DNA of 64,000 bases from Nucisporomicrobium flavum (GTDB lineage Bacteria; Actinomycetota; Actinomycetes; Mycobacteriales; Micromonosporaceae): the NCBI RefSeq assembly GCF_016464385.1, contig NZ_JADMLH010000025.1, positions 1-64,000 on the forward strand, written 5' to 3'. Of this stretch, positions 1 to 8,091 are shown in pieces. Made by a program: the position numbers and the translations under genes. The notes under the pieces were generated by a model. It saw only the letters and a list, made by a program, of their open reading frames with translations. It did no database searches and had not been told where the DNA came from. The stretch's first letter is position 1. Each line of letters starts with the position of its first letter.

Positions 1-28
1 CGGGGCCCGCCGCCGTCTGCTTCGCGGA

Positions 29-214
29 TTACACCGGGCCGTCCTTCTCCATGCCCGACCAGCCGCGCGGGCTCTCCGGCTCGCCGCTGTCGTCGTTGTC
101 GATCACGTCGGGCGAGACCGCGGTGTCGCCGTGCTCGTTCGCGAAGTCGGGCTGGTCCTGCGGGTCCAGCTCCGAGTTGCCGAAGGCCGGAAGGCGCTCG
201 TTCTGCTGCGTCAT
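29..214 (-). CDS. Small acidic hypothetical protein
   Basis: Unrecognised 61-residue protein. About a quarter of its residues are D or E, clustered as EHGD, DNDDSGEPES and MEKDG. It has no cysteine, membrane segment or signal peptide, so it is probably cytoplasmic and largely disordered. GAGGAG lies seven bases before the ATG and supports this start. It sits 18 bp downstream of the DUF2795-like gene on the same strand, so the two are probably co-transcribed. Function unknown. Confidence 0.7.
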   Translation of the reverse strand: MTQQNERLPAFGNSELDPQDQPDFANEHGDTAVSPDVIDNDDSGEPESPRGWSGMEKDGPV

Positions 215-232
215 GTCACTGCTCCTCTGGGC

Positions 233-430
233 TCAGTCGAGAGTGCGGAGGGCCTCGGCGGCCTCGTCCTGGGCGTACTCGCCCTCGGGCAGGGCGTCGA
301 TCCGGGTCAGCGCGGAGGCCGGCAGGCCGGCTGCCACGGCGCCACGCTGCAGGTCGGCGCTGCTGAGCCTCTCCTGCGCGGCGTAGGCGTCGTCGAGGTA
401 CTCGTCCAGCACGCGGAAGTCGTCGCTCAC
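233..430 (-). CDS. DUF2795-like small protein
   Basis: 65-residue protein beginning at GTG. The body has the pattern I associate with the small actinobacterial DUF2795 family: a helix, a segment 'SADLQRGAVAAGLP', then 'RIDALPEGEYAQDEAAEAL', which resembles the family's 'L..LP...y....ev..al' ending. Such proteins are about 60-90 residues, acidic and of unknown biochemical role. No membrane segment. It is probably transcribed with the acidic protein just downstream. Assignment is by pattern only and moderate; the start has a weak ribosome-binding site. Confidence 0.65.
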   Translation of the reverse strand: MSDDFRVLDEYLDDAYAAQERLSSADLQRGAVAAGLPASALTRIDALPEGEYAQDEAAEALRTLD

Positions 431-479
431 GGCAGTCGACTACCCGGCCGGCGGCCCGGCAAACGGTGTGGTCCAGGTC

Positions 480-677
480 ACATATGCTGCCGGAATGGGG
501 TCGGGTGGCCGACGGTTGAGAACAGATGTCGGTGTGACCAGTGTCCCCGGGCCTCACCCTTTGCCTTCGCGGAATACCGTTCGGCTGGAGCCGCGTTGAG
601 CCTTTCGCCGCGAGGCGACCTGCACACCGGCACCTACATCCGCCGCCCCCGGCCTCGCCGGGGGCGGCGTTTGTTTT
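480..677 (+). ncRNA. Candidate structured RNA ending in an intrinsic terminator
   Basis: No gene fits between 431 and 708, but the plus strand carries a chain of short hairpins (CGGC-TGGA-GCCG at 582-593; TCGCC-GCGA-GGCGA at 605-618, the latter with a GNRA tetraloop). These run into a strong intrinsic terminator at 641-677. No plus-strand gene lies upstream within the window, so the terminator must end a non-coding transcript or act as an attenuator for the small gene starting at 709. The 5' end is a guess; no known RNA family was recognised. Confidence 0.3.
641..677 (+). terminator. Strong rho-independent terminator
   Basis: Perfect 13-bp inverted repeat (641-653 and 657-669, CGCCGCCCCCGGC and its complement) around a CTC loop, followed by TTTGTTTT. 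It is directional (plus strand). A clear U-tract is uncommon in this GC-rich DNA. Confidence 0.85.
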
Positions 678-708
678 CGACCCCGCTCCTCGGGGGTACC
701 CCTCGATC

Positions 709-912
709 ATGAGTGATGATCGCGTCGAGCGGCGCGCTGCCGACCTGCTGCCGGAGGAACGCGCCGCCGGGAGTGCCGACCCGGAACTGCAGGCGGAAGC
801 CATCCTCGCCGAGTCGGACGAGCGGGAGCACGTGCCCGAGGGCGCGCCGAGCACCTTCGTGGAACATCGTTCCTCGGACCGCACGGTTACGCCCGCGGAC
901 GGTACCCGATAG
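709..912 (+). CDS. Conserved small acidic actinobacterial protein
   Basis: 67 residues from ATG at 709, directly after the intrinsic terminator at 641-677. The sequence reads as an acidic helix-rich peptide with 'RRAADLLPEERAAG' and 'AILAESDEREH' segments, then a short polar tail. I recognise the opening 'MSDDRVERRAADLLPEE' style from short uncharacterised actinobacterial proteins but know no function. There is no signal peptide or membrane segment. Its stop is 14 bp before the GTG of the GAF-ANTAR gene, so the two may share a transcript. Confidence 0.65.
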   Translation: MSDDRVERRAADLLPEERAAGSADPELQAEAILAESDEREHVPEGAPSTFVEHRSSDRTVTPADGTR

Positions 913-926
913 AGGACACCACTTTC

Positions 927-1874
927 GTGTTCCCGGATCCGCATGGCAATATCGGGCAAATGTCTGCCCCGCAACGGAGCACCGGGCGGCGGGTGGTGAA
1001 CACGTCGGAGATCACGATCTCCGTCGCGTCGCCGTCCGACCCCAGTGGCTCCCCGCGTACCGCCTCAGCCGGTGACGTCGCCTCCGCCGATTCGCCGGTG
1101 GGGGAGGGACGCCGCCGCCGTGGTCGCCGCGGACGGAAGAACCGCCGGCCGGTCAGGGCCAAGGGCGCCGGCAGACCCGCGTCCGGCCGGAATGAGCCGG
1201 ACGGGCCGCATCCGGTCGAGGTGGCTGGGCTGCTGCACGAGCTGTCGGCGCGGCTGCTCAGCGCCGACGACCTCCGGCAGGCCCTGGACCGCCTCGCCGT
1301 CTTCGCCGCGGGCGCCGTACCCGGCACCTTGCGCTGCTCGGTTGCCCTCATCGGCGAGGGCGGTCCGCTGACCCTGGCCGTCTCCGGGCCGCAGGCGCAG
1401 GCTCTCGACGACGTCCAGTACGCGTCGGGCGACGGTCCCGGGCTGGAGGCCGCCCGTACGCGGGCCGTGGTCAGCGTGGACGACCTGCCCGGCGACCCCC
1501 GCTGGCCCGAGCTCGCCGAGTGCGCCCGCGAGGAGGGCGTGCACGGGGTCGTGTCGATCCCGGTGGACGTCCAGCGCTCCGCGGTCGGCTCGGTCAGCTT
1601 CTTCGTCGGCCCGCCCGGCGGCGTCGGCTCGGAACGGCTGCTCACCGCCATGGCCCTGGTCAACCAGGCCGAGATCCTGCTCGGCGAGATGTGCCGCCGC
1701 GAGGGGCTGAGCCAGGGCGCGATCGTGGACCGGGCCGCCGGCGTCATCATCGCGCAGCGCGGCTGCGGCGTACGGGAGGCCTACGACGTGCTGCGGGACA
1801 CCGCGCAGCGGCTCGGCATGCCCTGGGAGGACGTCGCCGAGCGGCTCATCGCGGCAGCCGCCCGCAACGCCTGA
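927..1874 (+). CDS. GAF and ANTAR domain regulator
   Basis: Predicted ligand- or signal-sensing RNA-binding antiterminator of 315 residues. An N-terminal tail of about 90 residues contains a very basic stretch (RRRRGRRGRKNRR). A GAF domain follows (about 95-240), with 'SGDGPGLEA' and 'VVSIPVDV' segments typical of actinobacterial GAF-ANTAR proteins. The C-terminus is an ANTAR helix bundle ('AAGVIIAQRGCGVREAY', 'ERLIAAAARNA'). ANTAR domains bind paired-hexaloop RNA to prevent termination. GTG at 927 has AGAGGA ten bases upstream; ATG 960 is an alternative. A bidirectional terminator follows. Confidence 0.85.
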   Translation: MFPDPHGNIGQMSAPQRSTGRRVVNTSEITISVASPSDPSGSPRTASAGDVASADSPVGEGRRRRGRRGRKNRRPVRAKGAGRPASGRNEPDGPHPVEVAGLLHELSARLLSADDLRQALDRLAVFAAGAVPGTLRCSVALIGEGGPLTLAVSGPQAQALDDVQYASGDGPGLEAARTRAVVSVDDLPGDPRWPELAECAREEGVHGVVSIPVDVQRSAVGSVSFFVGPPGGVGSERLLTAMALVNQAEILLGEMCRREGLSQGAIVDRAAGVIIAQRGCGVREAYDVLRDTAQRLGMPWEDVAERLIAAAARNA

Positions 1875-1881
1875 AACAGCG

Positions 1882-1916
1882 ACAGGGTACGAGCGCGTGC
1901 TGCGCTCGTACCCTGT
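1882..1916. terminator. Bidirectional hairpin terminator
   Basis: Perfect 15-bp inverted repeat (1882-1896 and 1902-1916, ACAGGGTACGAGCGC and complement) with a five-base loop, between the convergent GAF-ANTAR and DHA2 transporter genes. There is no U-tract on either side, as is usual for GC-rich actinomycetes. Confidence 0.75.
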
Positions 1917-1930
1917 GCGGTTTCGAAGGG

Positions 1931-3619
1931 TTATGAACGGCCCGGAGCCGCCGGCGCCTGCTCGGTCCCGGCCACCGGCTCCCCGGCGGGGGCGGCCGCG
2001 GCCGCGGCGTCCTCGGCGCGCTGTGCCTGCGCCGAGCGCTGGGCGAGCGGGATCTCCGGCAGGAAGAACACCACGACCAGGCCGACCAGCATGACGGCGA
2101 GCGCCAGCAGGTAGACCACGTGGATGCCGTCGGCGAAGCCGACCTTGAACGGGTGGGCGAGCGCGTCCGGCAGCTTGTTGATGAACGACGTGTCGCTCAG
2201 GTCGCCGCCGCCGGACTGGCCGGGCGGGAGCTGGACCCCGGCGTCGGTGTACGCCCCCGAGATCCTGCCCGGCAGCACGTTGAACAGCACCGACAGGAAG
2301 ATCGCGGTGCCCAGCGTGCCGCCCATGGACCGGAAGAACGTCACCGAGCTGGTGGCCACGCCGATCTCCCGCGGCGACACCGCGTTCTGCACCGCCGTGA
2401 TCATCGGCTGCATGTTGCCGCCCAGGCCGAGGCCCATCAGCACCATGATCAGCATCGTCCGCCACAGCGGGGTGTCGGCGCCGACCAGGGAGAACAGGGC
2501 CAGTGAGGCGGCCATCAGGATGCTGCCGACGATCGGGAAGATCCGGTAGCGGCCGGTCTTGGCGATGAGCTGGCCGGCCGCGATCGAGCCGCCCATGATG
2601 CCCACCACGAACGGGATCATCTGCAGGCCGGCGACCGTGGGGGAGCTGCCCTTGACGATCTGCAGGTACAGCGGGACGGTCATCAGGCCGCCGAACATCG
2701 CCATGCCCAGGATCGTGCTCGAGGTCGCGCCGACGGCGACCGTACGGTTGCGGAACAGCCGCAGCGGCAGCAGCGCCTCGTCCTTGTACGCCCGCTCCGC
2801 CAGCACGAACGCGACCAGGCCGACGGCGCCGATCACGTAGCAGGCCAGCGCCCGTCCGGAGCCCCAGCCCCAGTCGCGGCCCTGCTCGGCCACGGTCAGC
2901 AGCGGCACGAGGCCGACGATCAGCGCGACCGCGCCGGGCCAGTCGATGCGGTGGTCGGTGCGCTGGTGCGGCAGGTGCAGGACCCGCGCCACCACGATCA
3001 TCGCCACGATGCCGATCGGCACGTTGAGGTAGAACACCCAGCGCCAGCCGTCGACCCACAGGATGGTGTCCGCGCCGGCGAAGAACCCGCCGAGGATCGG
3101 GCCGATGACGCTGGCAGTGCCGAACACCGCCAGGAAGAAGCCCTGGTACTTGGCGCGCTCGCGGGGCGGGACGATGTCACCGATGATCGCGAGCGCCAGC
3201 GACATCAGGCCGCCGGCGCCGATGCCCTGGATGGCCCGGAACGCGGCCAGCTCGTACATGTTCTGGGACAGGCCGCAGAGCATCGAGCCGACGATGAACA
3301 CGCCGATCGCGAACAGGAAGAACGGCCGCCGGCCGTAGATGTCGGACAGCTTGCCGTACAGCGGCGTGGAGATCGTCGACGTGATGAGGAACGCCGTCGT
3401 CGCCCAGGCCTGCAGGTTGAAGCCGTTGAGGTCGTCGGCGATCGTCCGGGTCGCCGTTGCCATGATCGTCTGGTCCAGGGCGGCCAGGAACATGCCCATC
3501 ATCAGGCCGATCAGAACCGTGAGGATCTGCCGGTGGGTGAAGTCCGCGGAGGCCTGGGGGCCTCGGGCGCCGCCCCCTGGACCGGCCTCCGCCGGTGCTG
3601 TGGTGCTCGAGTTACTCAC
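1931..3619 (-). CDS. DHA2-family (EmrB/QacA) multidrug MFS transporter
   Basis: Proton-driven efflux pump of 562 residues with 14 predicted membrane helices, the DHA2 length. The helix-1 motif LDQTI lies at about 48-52. MFS motif A (GKLSDIYGRRP) is at about 89-99, and the helix-5 antiporter motif appears as 'GPILGGFFAG'. The C-terminal 50 residues are an Ala/Pro/Glu-rich tail. The GTG start overlaps the TGA of the upstream marR gene by four bases (GTGA), so translation is coupled. The MarR repressor probably controls drug-induced expression. Substrate unknown. Confidence 0.93.
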   Translation of the reverse strand: MSNSSTTAPAEAGPGGGARGPQASADFTHRQILTVLIGLMMGMFLAALDQTIMATATRTIADDLNGFNLQAWATTAFLITSTISTPLYGKLSDIYGRRPFFLFAIGVFIVGSMLCGLSQNMYELAAFRAIQGIGAGGLMSLALAIIGDIVPPRERAKYQGFFLAVFGTASVIGPILGGFFAGADTILWVDGWRWVFYLNVPIGIVAMIVVARVLHLPHQRTDHRIDWPGAVALIVGLVPLLTVAEQGRDWGWGSGRALACYVIGAVGLVAFVLAERAYKDEALLPLRLFRNRTVAVGATSSTILGMAMFGGLMTVPLYLQIVKGSSPTVAGLQMIPFVVGIMGGSIAAGQLIAKTGRYRIFPIVGSILMAASLALFSLVGADTPLWRTMLIMVLMGLGLGGNMQPMITAVQNAVSPREIGVATSSVTFFRSMGGTLGTAIFLSVLFNVLPGRISGAYTDAGVQLPPGQSGGGDLSDTSFINKLPDALAHPFKVGFADGIHVVYLLALAVMLVGLVVVFFLPEIPLAQRSAQAQRAEDAAAAAAPAGEPVAGTEQAPAAPGRS

Positions 3620-4089
3620 GCGTTCTCCCGTGCTGGTACGGCTGGGTCGCTGCGCAGGAGCGCCTCGACGGAGCTGTTGAATTGTTCGAAGAGGCCGGCG
3701 AACGCGGCGACGCGCTCGGCCGGCCAGTCGCTCAGCGCCTCGCTGAGCAGTGCGTGCCGCGCCTCGTCCAGGCGGGCACAGGCCGCGTGGCCCGGCTCCG
3801 TGATGGCCAGGCGGGAGGCCCGGCCGTCGGCCGGATCGGCCTCCCGGCGGGCGAGTCCGGCCTTGACGAGCTGGGCCGCCTGGCGGCTGATCGTGGAGGG
3901 GTCCGCGTGCTTGACCTCGGCCAGATCGGTGACCCGCAACGGGCCGAGGTGACGCAGCGGGAACAGCAGCATCAGCGCGGAGGTCTCGGCTCCGAGATCC
4001 CCGGCATTGAGCATGCCCTTCATGCGAGCTCCCACGCGGAAGAACCGCATGAGTTCGTCGGCCAACCGGCCGGTGTCGTCCGCTGCCAC
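3616..4089 (-). CDS. MarR-family transcriptional regulator
   Basis: 157-residue winged-helix repressor. The recognition region reads 'LRVTDLAEVKHADPSTISRQ', followed by the wing 'RREADPADGRASRLAIT', which carries the D-x-R-x-x-R-type MarR wing signature. Helices at both ends form the dimer interface. It is the first gene of a two-gene operon with the DHA2 exporter. An imperfect palindrome lies 18 bp upstream of its start, suggesting autoregulation relieved by ligand binding. Ligand unknown. Confidence 0.92.
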   Translation of the reverse strand: MAADDTGRLADELMRFFRVGARMKGMLNAGDLGAETSALMLLFPLRHLGPLRVTDLAEVKHADPSTISRQAAQLVKAGLARREADPADGRASRLAITEPGHAACARLDEARHALLSEALSDWPAERVAAFAGLFEQFNSSVEALLRSDPAVPARENA

Positions 4090-4106
4090 GCTGCACCCCC
4101 CTCAGA

Positions 4107-4121
4107 TGTATGCAGCGTACA
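4107..4121. promoter_or_regulatory. Putative MarR operator
   Basis: Imperfect palindrome TGTATGCAGCGTACA: six of seven base pairs match between the arms around a central base. It lies 18 bp upstream of the marR ATG, where autorepressing MarR proteins usually bind. Not verified; the divergent methyltransferase gene does not read from it. Confidence 0.45.
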
Positions 4122-4153
4122 ACTGGTTGGTTGGTGAAAGCATTTCCACTCGA

Positions 4154-4780
4154 TCAACGCAGCGTGATTGTGGTGCGCATCTCCCACACGCCGGTCGCCA
4201 GCGCCTCGGTCTCCTCGAGGGAGGCGGGCACCGGCACGGTGTACTCGGCCCGCCGGACGAAGAGTCGCTCCGGGAAATACCCACGCCCGGGGTCGCCAAC
4301 CAGGATCACCGCGCCGGCGGCGGCCGCCCGGCGCAGGGCCGCGGTCATCCGGTCGGCCACGCTGCGGGTGTAGAACACGTCCCCGGCCAGGATCACCTCC
4401 GCCGGCCCGGCGTCGCCGATGTCGGCCGCCCGGGCGTGCACGGTCACCCCGTTGGCCTCGGCGTTGCGGGTCGTCGCGGCCGCCGCGGCGGGGTCCAGGT
4501 CGAGGGCCTCGACCCGGGCGGCGCCGGCCCGGGCCGCCGCGATGGCCGCCACCCCCGACCCGGACGCGACGTCGAGGACGTGCCGCCCCCGGACCAGCTC
4601 GGGATGGTCGAGGACGTAGCGCGCGAGCGCCTGGCCCCCGGCCCAGACGAAGGCCCAGAACGGCGGCGGGACGTCGCTGCGGAACTGCCCGTCCGCCGAG
4701 TCGAACAACCCGACGCGATCGCCGGCCAGGTGCAGCGAGATCTCGGGAGCGAGGGGTACGGGCAGCAGAGCGGTTTGCAC
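4154..4780 (-). CDS. Class I SAM-dependent methyltransferase
   Basis: 208-residue Rossmann-fold methyltransferase. Motif I (VLDVASGSG) is at about 68-76, an acidic motif-II residue in 'EALDLDP', and motif IV-like 'VILAGDVFY'. The 'PPPFWAFVWAGGQAL' segment before motif I is typical of the METTL/PrmA-like protein lysine methyltransferase group, which modifies proteins such as ETF-beta or ribosomal components. Substrate cannot be read from sequence. It is a single gene on the minus strand between the MarR and SARP-like genes. ATG start; no strong Shine-Dalgarno. Confidence 0.85.
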   Translation of the reverse strand: MQTALLPVPLAPEISLHLAGDRVGLFDSADGQFRSDVPPPFWAFVWAGGQALARYVLDHPELVRGRHVLDVASGSGVAAIAAARAGAARVEALDLDPAAAAATTRNAEANGVTVHARAADIGDAGPAEVILAGDVFYTRSVADRMTAALRRAAAAGAVILVGDPGRGYFPERLFVRRAEYTVPVPASLEETEALATGVWEMRTTITLR

Positions 4781-4840
4781 GACCCCGATTCTTCGTCGCG
4801 CGGATCCGCCCTGCGCCCTATTTACCGCGTCCGACGTCGC

Positions 4841-5410
4841 TTATGCGGCGAATTCTGGTGCTCGTGTGAACAATGCGTGACGAGCCTCACCGCGCCGGGC
4901 CTGGGTCAATGCGGCCGCTCTCACCGCTGCCGCTGCGGCCCGGTCGCGGTAGAGCTCCCGGGCCCGGGTCACCCATTCGGGGCCGGTCAGGTCCTCCAGC
5001 AGGGGACGCCCGGCCAGGTGTGCAGCCGCGACGAGGGGGCGCAATGCGCTGCGGCCGGACCGGCCGGCCGCCGCGGCCACCAGCTCGTCGAACCGGGCCA
5101 CGTCGACGCGGACCCGGTCGGGCGCGAGGGCGAACTCGTCGTCGCTGATGGTGACGAAAGAGTCACCGGCTTCGGCGGCCGGATCGAGCCGACGGCACAA
5201 AAGGGACAGTTGACCCTCCATCATGGTCAGATGGCCGGCCGGCGGGCATTCCGGCCACAACAGCTCGGCCAGCTCGGCCTTCCGGACCTTCCCGCGCAGC
5301 GCCAGCAGTGCCAGGATGTGCCGGGGCAGGTCGTCACCGAGGTCGCCGCCGGAGAGGCGTACTCCGCGCGTGCGGACCTCGAGCGGGCCGAAGAGCTGGA
5401 TCTCGTACAT
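4841..5410 (-). CDS. Short AfsR/SARP-like regulator (winged helix plus BTAD)
   Basis: 189 residues from ATG at 5410. The N-terminus 'MYEIQLFGPLEVRTRG' and 'HILALLALRGKVRKAELAELLWPE' form the OmpR-type DNA-binding domain of SARP regulators. The remainder is a truncated bacterial transcriptional activation domain ending near 189; SARPs usually run to 250-280 residues or are fused to ATPase domains. SARPs activate secondary metabolism in actinomycetes, but no biosynthetic cluster lies nearby and the short BTAD may lack part of the fold. A longer reading frame upstream has no support. Confidence 0.75.
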   Translation of the reverse strand: MYEIQLFGPLEVRTRGVRLSGGDLGDDLPRHILALLALRGKVRKAELAELLWPECPPAGHLTMMEGQLSLLCRRLDPAAEAGDSFVTISDDEFALAPDRVRVDVARFDELVAAAAGRSGRSALRPLVAAAHLAGRPLLEDLTGPEWVTRARELYRDRAAAAAVRAAALTQARRGEARHALFTRAPEFAA

Positions 5411-5651
5411 GGGGTTAGACCCTGGATGCGGGACGGTCGCGCGACAAGCCTCCGGCGCGACGGTCGGCACCCCGAAAGCGAGGGGGCGGACCGGCCGAAG
5501 ATACGAGTCACGCCGAGCCGCTCGGCCTCATCCGCCCGGCGGGTGGCCACCGCGATCGGTTTGGCTTGGATGCGCTGTCAGACTGTTGGTACGCCTTGGC
5601 TTCGCTCGAGGGACACATAGACTTCCAGCGCTGGCGGATCAGGAGGCGTGA

Positions 5652-6314
5652 ATGGTGGGCGAGGCGATCACGGTGCTCGTGGTGGACGGGCATCAGACGT
5701 TCGCCGAGTTGCTCGGTGTGGCGCTGACCGGGCAACCGGAGCTGCGTTACGTAGGACAGGCACGCACGGGTGAGCAGGCCATCCGGATGGTGCAGGAGCT
5801 GCGCCCGAACGTCGTGCTGCTCGACCCGGACCTGCCGGACGCGGACGGCATCGCGATCGCGGAGCTGCTGCGGCACCGCCTGCCCGACACCCGGTTCGTG
5901 ATCCTCACGGCGAACAACGAGTCCGCGCTGGTCGGCCGGGCCACGGCGGCGGGCGCCTCCGGCTTCCTGTCGAAGAACGGCCCGCTCGGCGACGTGATGA
6001 ACGCGATCCGCACGGCCCACGGCGGCGGCATGACCGTCTCCACCGACATCCTCGCCCGGCTGCTGCGCAGCACCGCCCCGGTGGTCGGCCCGCGCGCCGG
6101 CGGGCTCACCGCCCGCGAGCACGAGGTGCTCGTCCTCATGGGGTCCGGGCTCGACCCGCGCGCCATCGCCCGCCGGCTCGGCATCAGCGTGCACACCTGC
6201 CGCGGGTACGTGAAGGCTGTGCTGGGCAAACTCGGCGCGCACAGCCAGCTGGAGGCCGTCGCGGTGGCCACCCGGCGGGGCCTGCTGCGCCCCGACGGTC
6301 ATAACGCAGAGTAA
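5652..6314 (+). CDS. NarL/FixJ-type response regulator (orphan)
   Basis: 220 residues. The receiver domain spans about 1-125, with phosphoacceptor Asp58 in 'LLDPDLP' and the conserved Lys in 'FLSKNG'. A LuxR-type helix-turn-helix follows (about 150-215; 'LTAREHEVLVLMGSGLD', 'SVHTCRGYVKAVLGKLG'). The acidic pocket is degenerate: the usual paired acidic residues are 'VDGH', leaving one Asp. No histidine kinase lies within several kb, so it is an orphan whose phosphorylation may be weak or come from elsewhere. GTG and ATG starts nearby are possible; ATG 5652 has GGAGG upstream. Confidence 0.88.
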   Translation: MVGEAITVLVVDGHQTFAELLGVALTGQPELRYVGQARTGEQAIRMVQELRPNVVLLDPDLPDADGIAIAELLRHRLPDTRFVILTANNESALVGRATAAGASGFLSKNGPLGDVMNAIRTAHGGGMTVSTDILARLLRSTAPVVGPRAGGLTAREHEVLVLMGSGLDPRAIARRLGISVHTCRGYVKAVLGKLGAHSQLEAVAVATRRGLLRPDGHNAE

Positions 6315-6587
6315 TTCGCGTCTGCACTCATCCGCTACGCCGCGGGATCCGTACCACTCGCTGGAGCGCCGGAGGAAATGCCGGCGCCGGCGCGAGTTGG
6401 AGGGCTTCGCGTGCAACCGCCATTCGCTGATTCGTCCGATGTGTCCCTCGCGCTGGTCGGCCCGTCGAACTCCGGCACCGACTGGGCGAATCGGGACCGG
6501 GAATCGCTCTACCGTCGGCCGGGGACGCCCGCGGCCCCGTACCGGCGGCCGCCCGCGGCGACCCCCTTGCGTGACGAAAAGGAAGAC

Positions 6588-8027
6588 ATGTCCGACACCG
6601 GAAGCTGGAACGCCTTCGCCGCGCCGTCCAAAGGGAGACAGGAGCCGAAGGCGGATCGCGCGCCGGCGGATCGCACGCAGCATTCCCCGGAGCCGGAGTT
6701 CGGACCCGCGCCGCCGGCCACCGGCGGGCGGACGGCGTTCGGCGTCACGGCCGGACCCATCAGCGGCAACTGGCGCACCGACGCTCCGACCTCCCCGGCC
6801 GGCGGCGGTCCGGGGGCTCTGCCCATCCGGACGGCCCCCGACGCGGATACCGGCTATGCCGGGTGGACCACCGCCGGCCGCGACGCCGGTGCGGGGCAGC
6901 CGGCCTCCGGGCACGCAGCCGGTGCGGGGCAGCCTGCCTTCGGGCACGCTGCCGGTGCGGGGCGGCCGACCTCCGGTCAGCCTTACGGGGCCGGGGCCGG
7001 GGCCGGGGCCGGGTCCGGGGCTGGGGTCTGGTCCGCGGCTGGGGCCGTGCCCGAGCCGGCCCGGCACTCCCGGCCTGCGCCAGCCACCGACCGCTTCCGG
7101 CCTGCACCCGCTACCGATCGCTTCCGGCCGGCGCCGCCGGTCGAGCACGACGAGGGTGTCGGTGATTTCATCGGCGGGCCGGGACGGGAGATCCGGCCGC
7201 ACCGGGCCGCCCGGCACCCCGCCCATCCCACCGCGCCGGCTGCCTCCGCCGGGCTGCCCGAGGCACCCCGGCGCAGCCGTGGCGTCCTGCTCGCCGGGCT
7301 CGCGCTGACCACCGCCGTGCTGCTCGGCGCGACCGTCGCCGGGGTGGCGTACTTCTCCGGGCCGGACAAGGACCTGACGTCCGTGCTGGAGCTGGGCGCG
7401 GGCGACAAGGCGGAGCAGCGTACGGCCAGCGCCGCCGTGGAGGGGCGTACCGCGGCCGGCTTCGACCTGGTGAGCGCGGTGACGCGGGTGACCGTACGCA
7501 GCGAGGACCTCGGCGACCGGCTGTTCAGCGTCACCACCGCGGACGACTCCGGCGTGCTGCCGAAGCCGGTGCTCGCGCAGGACAAGGTGCAGCTCTACCT
7601 CACGCCCGACGGCGACGGCAACGCGACCGGGGCGGTGGACGTCGTGCTGACGACGCGGGTCACCTGGACGCTGCGCTTCTCCGGCGCCGCCGACGAGCAG
7701 ATCCTCAACCTGCAGGGTGGCCGGGTGGCGGGGATCGACATGCTGGGCGGGGCCCGGCGTACGGCGATCCAGCTGCCCGCGGCCGCCGGAACCGTGCCGC
7801 TGACGGTCACGGGAGCCGTCGATGAACTCGCGATGACGTCGCCGGCCGGCAACCCCGTACGCGTGCAGGTGAAAGGCGGGGCCAAGACCGTCGCAGCCGG
7901 TGCGCGCACCCTGCGGGACGTGGCACCCGGCTCGACGCTGACCCCGAAGAACTGGGCGACCAACGACCGGTACGACGTGAACGCCGAAGCCCGGGTGACC
8001 CTGCTGTCGGTCGAAACCGTCAAGTAG
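6588..8027 (+). CDS. Membrane-anchored protein with repetitive proline/glycine-rich cytoplasmic region
   Basis: Not recognised. From ATG 6588 (AAGGAAG seven bases upstream) it has 479 residues. Residues 1-225 are disordered and rich in Ala, Gly and Pro; they include three 33-bp repeats at 6885-6983 and a duplicated 'RPAPATDRF' unit. One membrane helix follows (about 230-255, 'GVLLAGLALTTAVLLGATVAG'). An extracellular domain of about 220 residues then has repeated beta-strand segments reminiscent of DUF4097-type adhesin folds. Topology N-in/C-out. In-frame upstream starts at 6378 and 6411 exist but lack support. A terminator follows. Confidence 0.75.
   Translation: MSDTGSWNAFAAPSKGRQEPKADRAPADRTQHSPEPEFGPAPPATGGRTAFGVTAGPISGNWRTDAPTSPAGGGPGALPIRTAPDADTGYAGWTTAGRDAGAGQPASGHAAGAGQPAFGHAAGAGRPTSGQPYGAGAGAGAGSGAGVWSAAGAVPEPARHSRPAPATDRFRPAPATDRFRPAPPVEHDEGVGDFIGGPGREIRPHRAARHPAHPTAPAASAGLPEAPRRSRGVLLAGLALTTAVLLGATVAGVAYFSGPDKDLTSVLELGAGDKAEQRTASAAVEGRTAAGFDLVSAVTRVTVRSEDLGDRLFSVTTADDSGVLPKPVLAQDKVQLYLTPDGDGNATGAVDVVLTTRVTWTLRFSGAADEQILNLQGGRVAGIDMLGGARRTAIQLPAAAGTVPLTVTGAVDELAMTSPAGNPVRVQVKGGAKTVAAGARTLRDVAPGSTLTPKNWATNDRYDVNAEARVTLLSVETVK
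6885..6983 (+). repeat. 33-bp in-frame tandem repeat, three copies
   Basis: Three copies (starting 6885, 6918, 6951) of a GC-rich 33-bp unit beginning GCCGGTGCGGGGC, encoding an 11-residue Gly/Ala/Pro/His unit within the disordered part of the membrane-anchored protein. Confidence 0.8.
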
Positions 8028-8057
8028 GGCACCCGGGCTCCGGGGCCGGGCCGGAGT

Positions 8058-8084
8058 CCGCCGGCCGGTCAGGCCGGCCGGCGG
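8058..8084. terminator. Bidirectional hairpin terminator
   Basis: Perfect 11-bp inverted repeat (CCGCCGGCCGG, 8058-8068, and complement, 8074-8084) with a five-base loop, between two convergent genes. No U-tract. Confidence 0.7.
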
Positions 8085-8091
8085 CCGCCGA

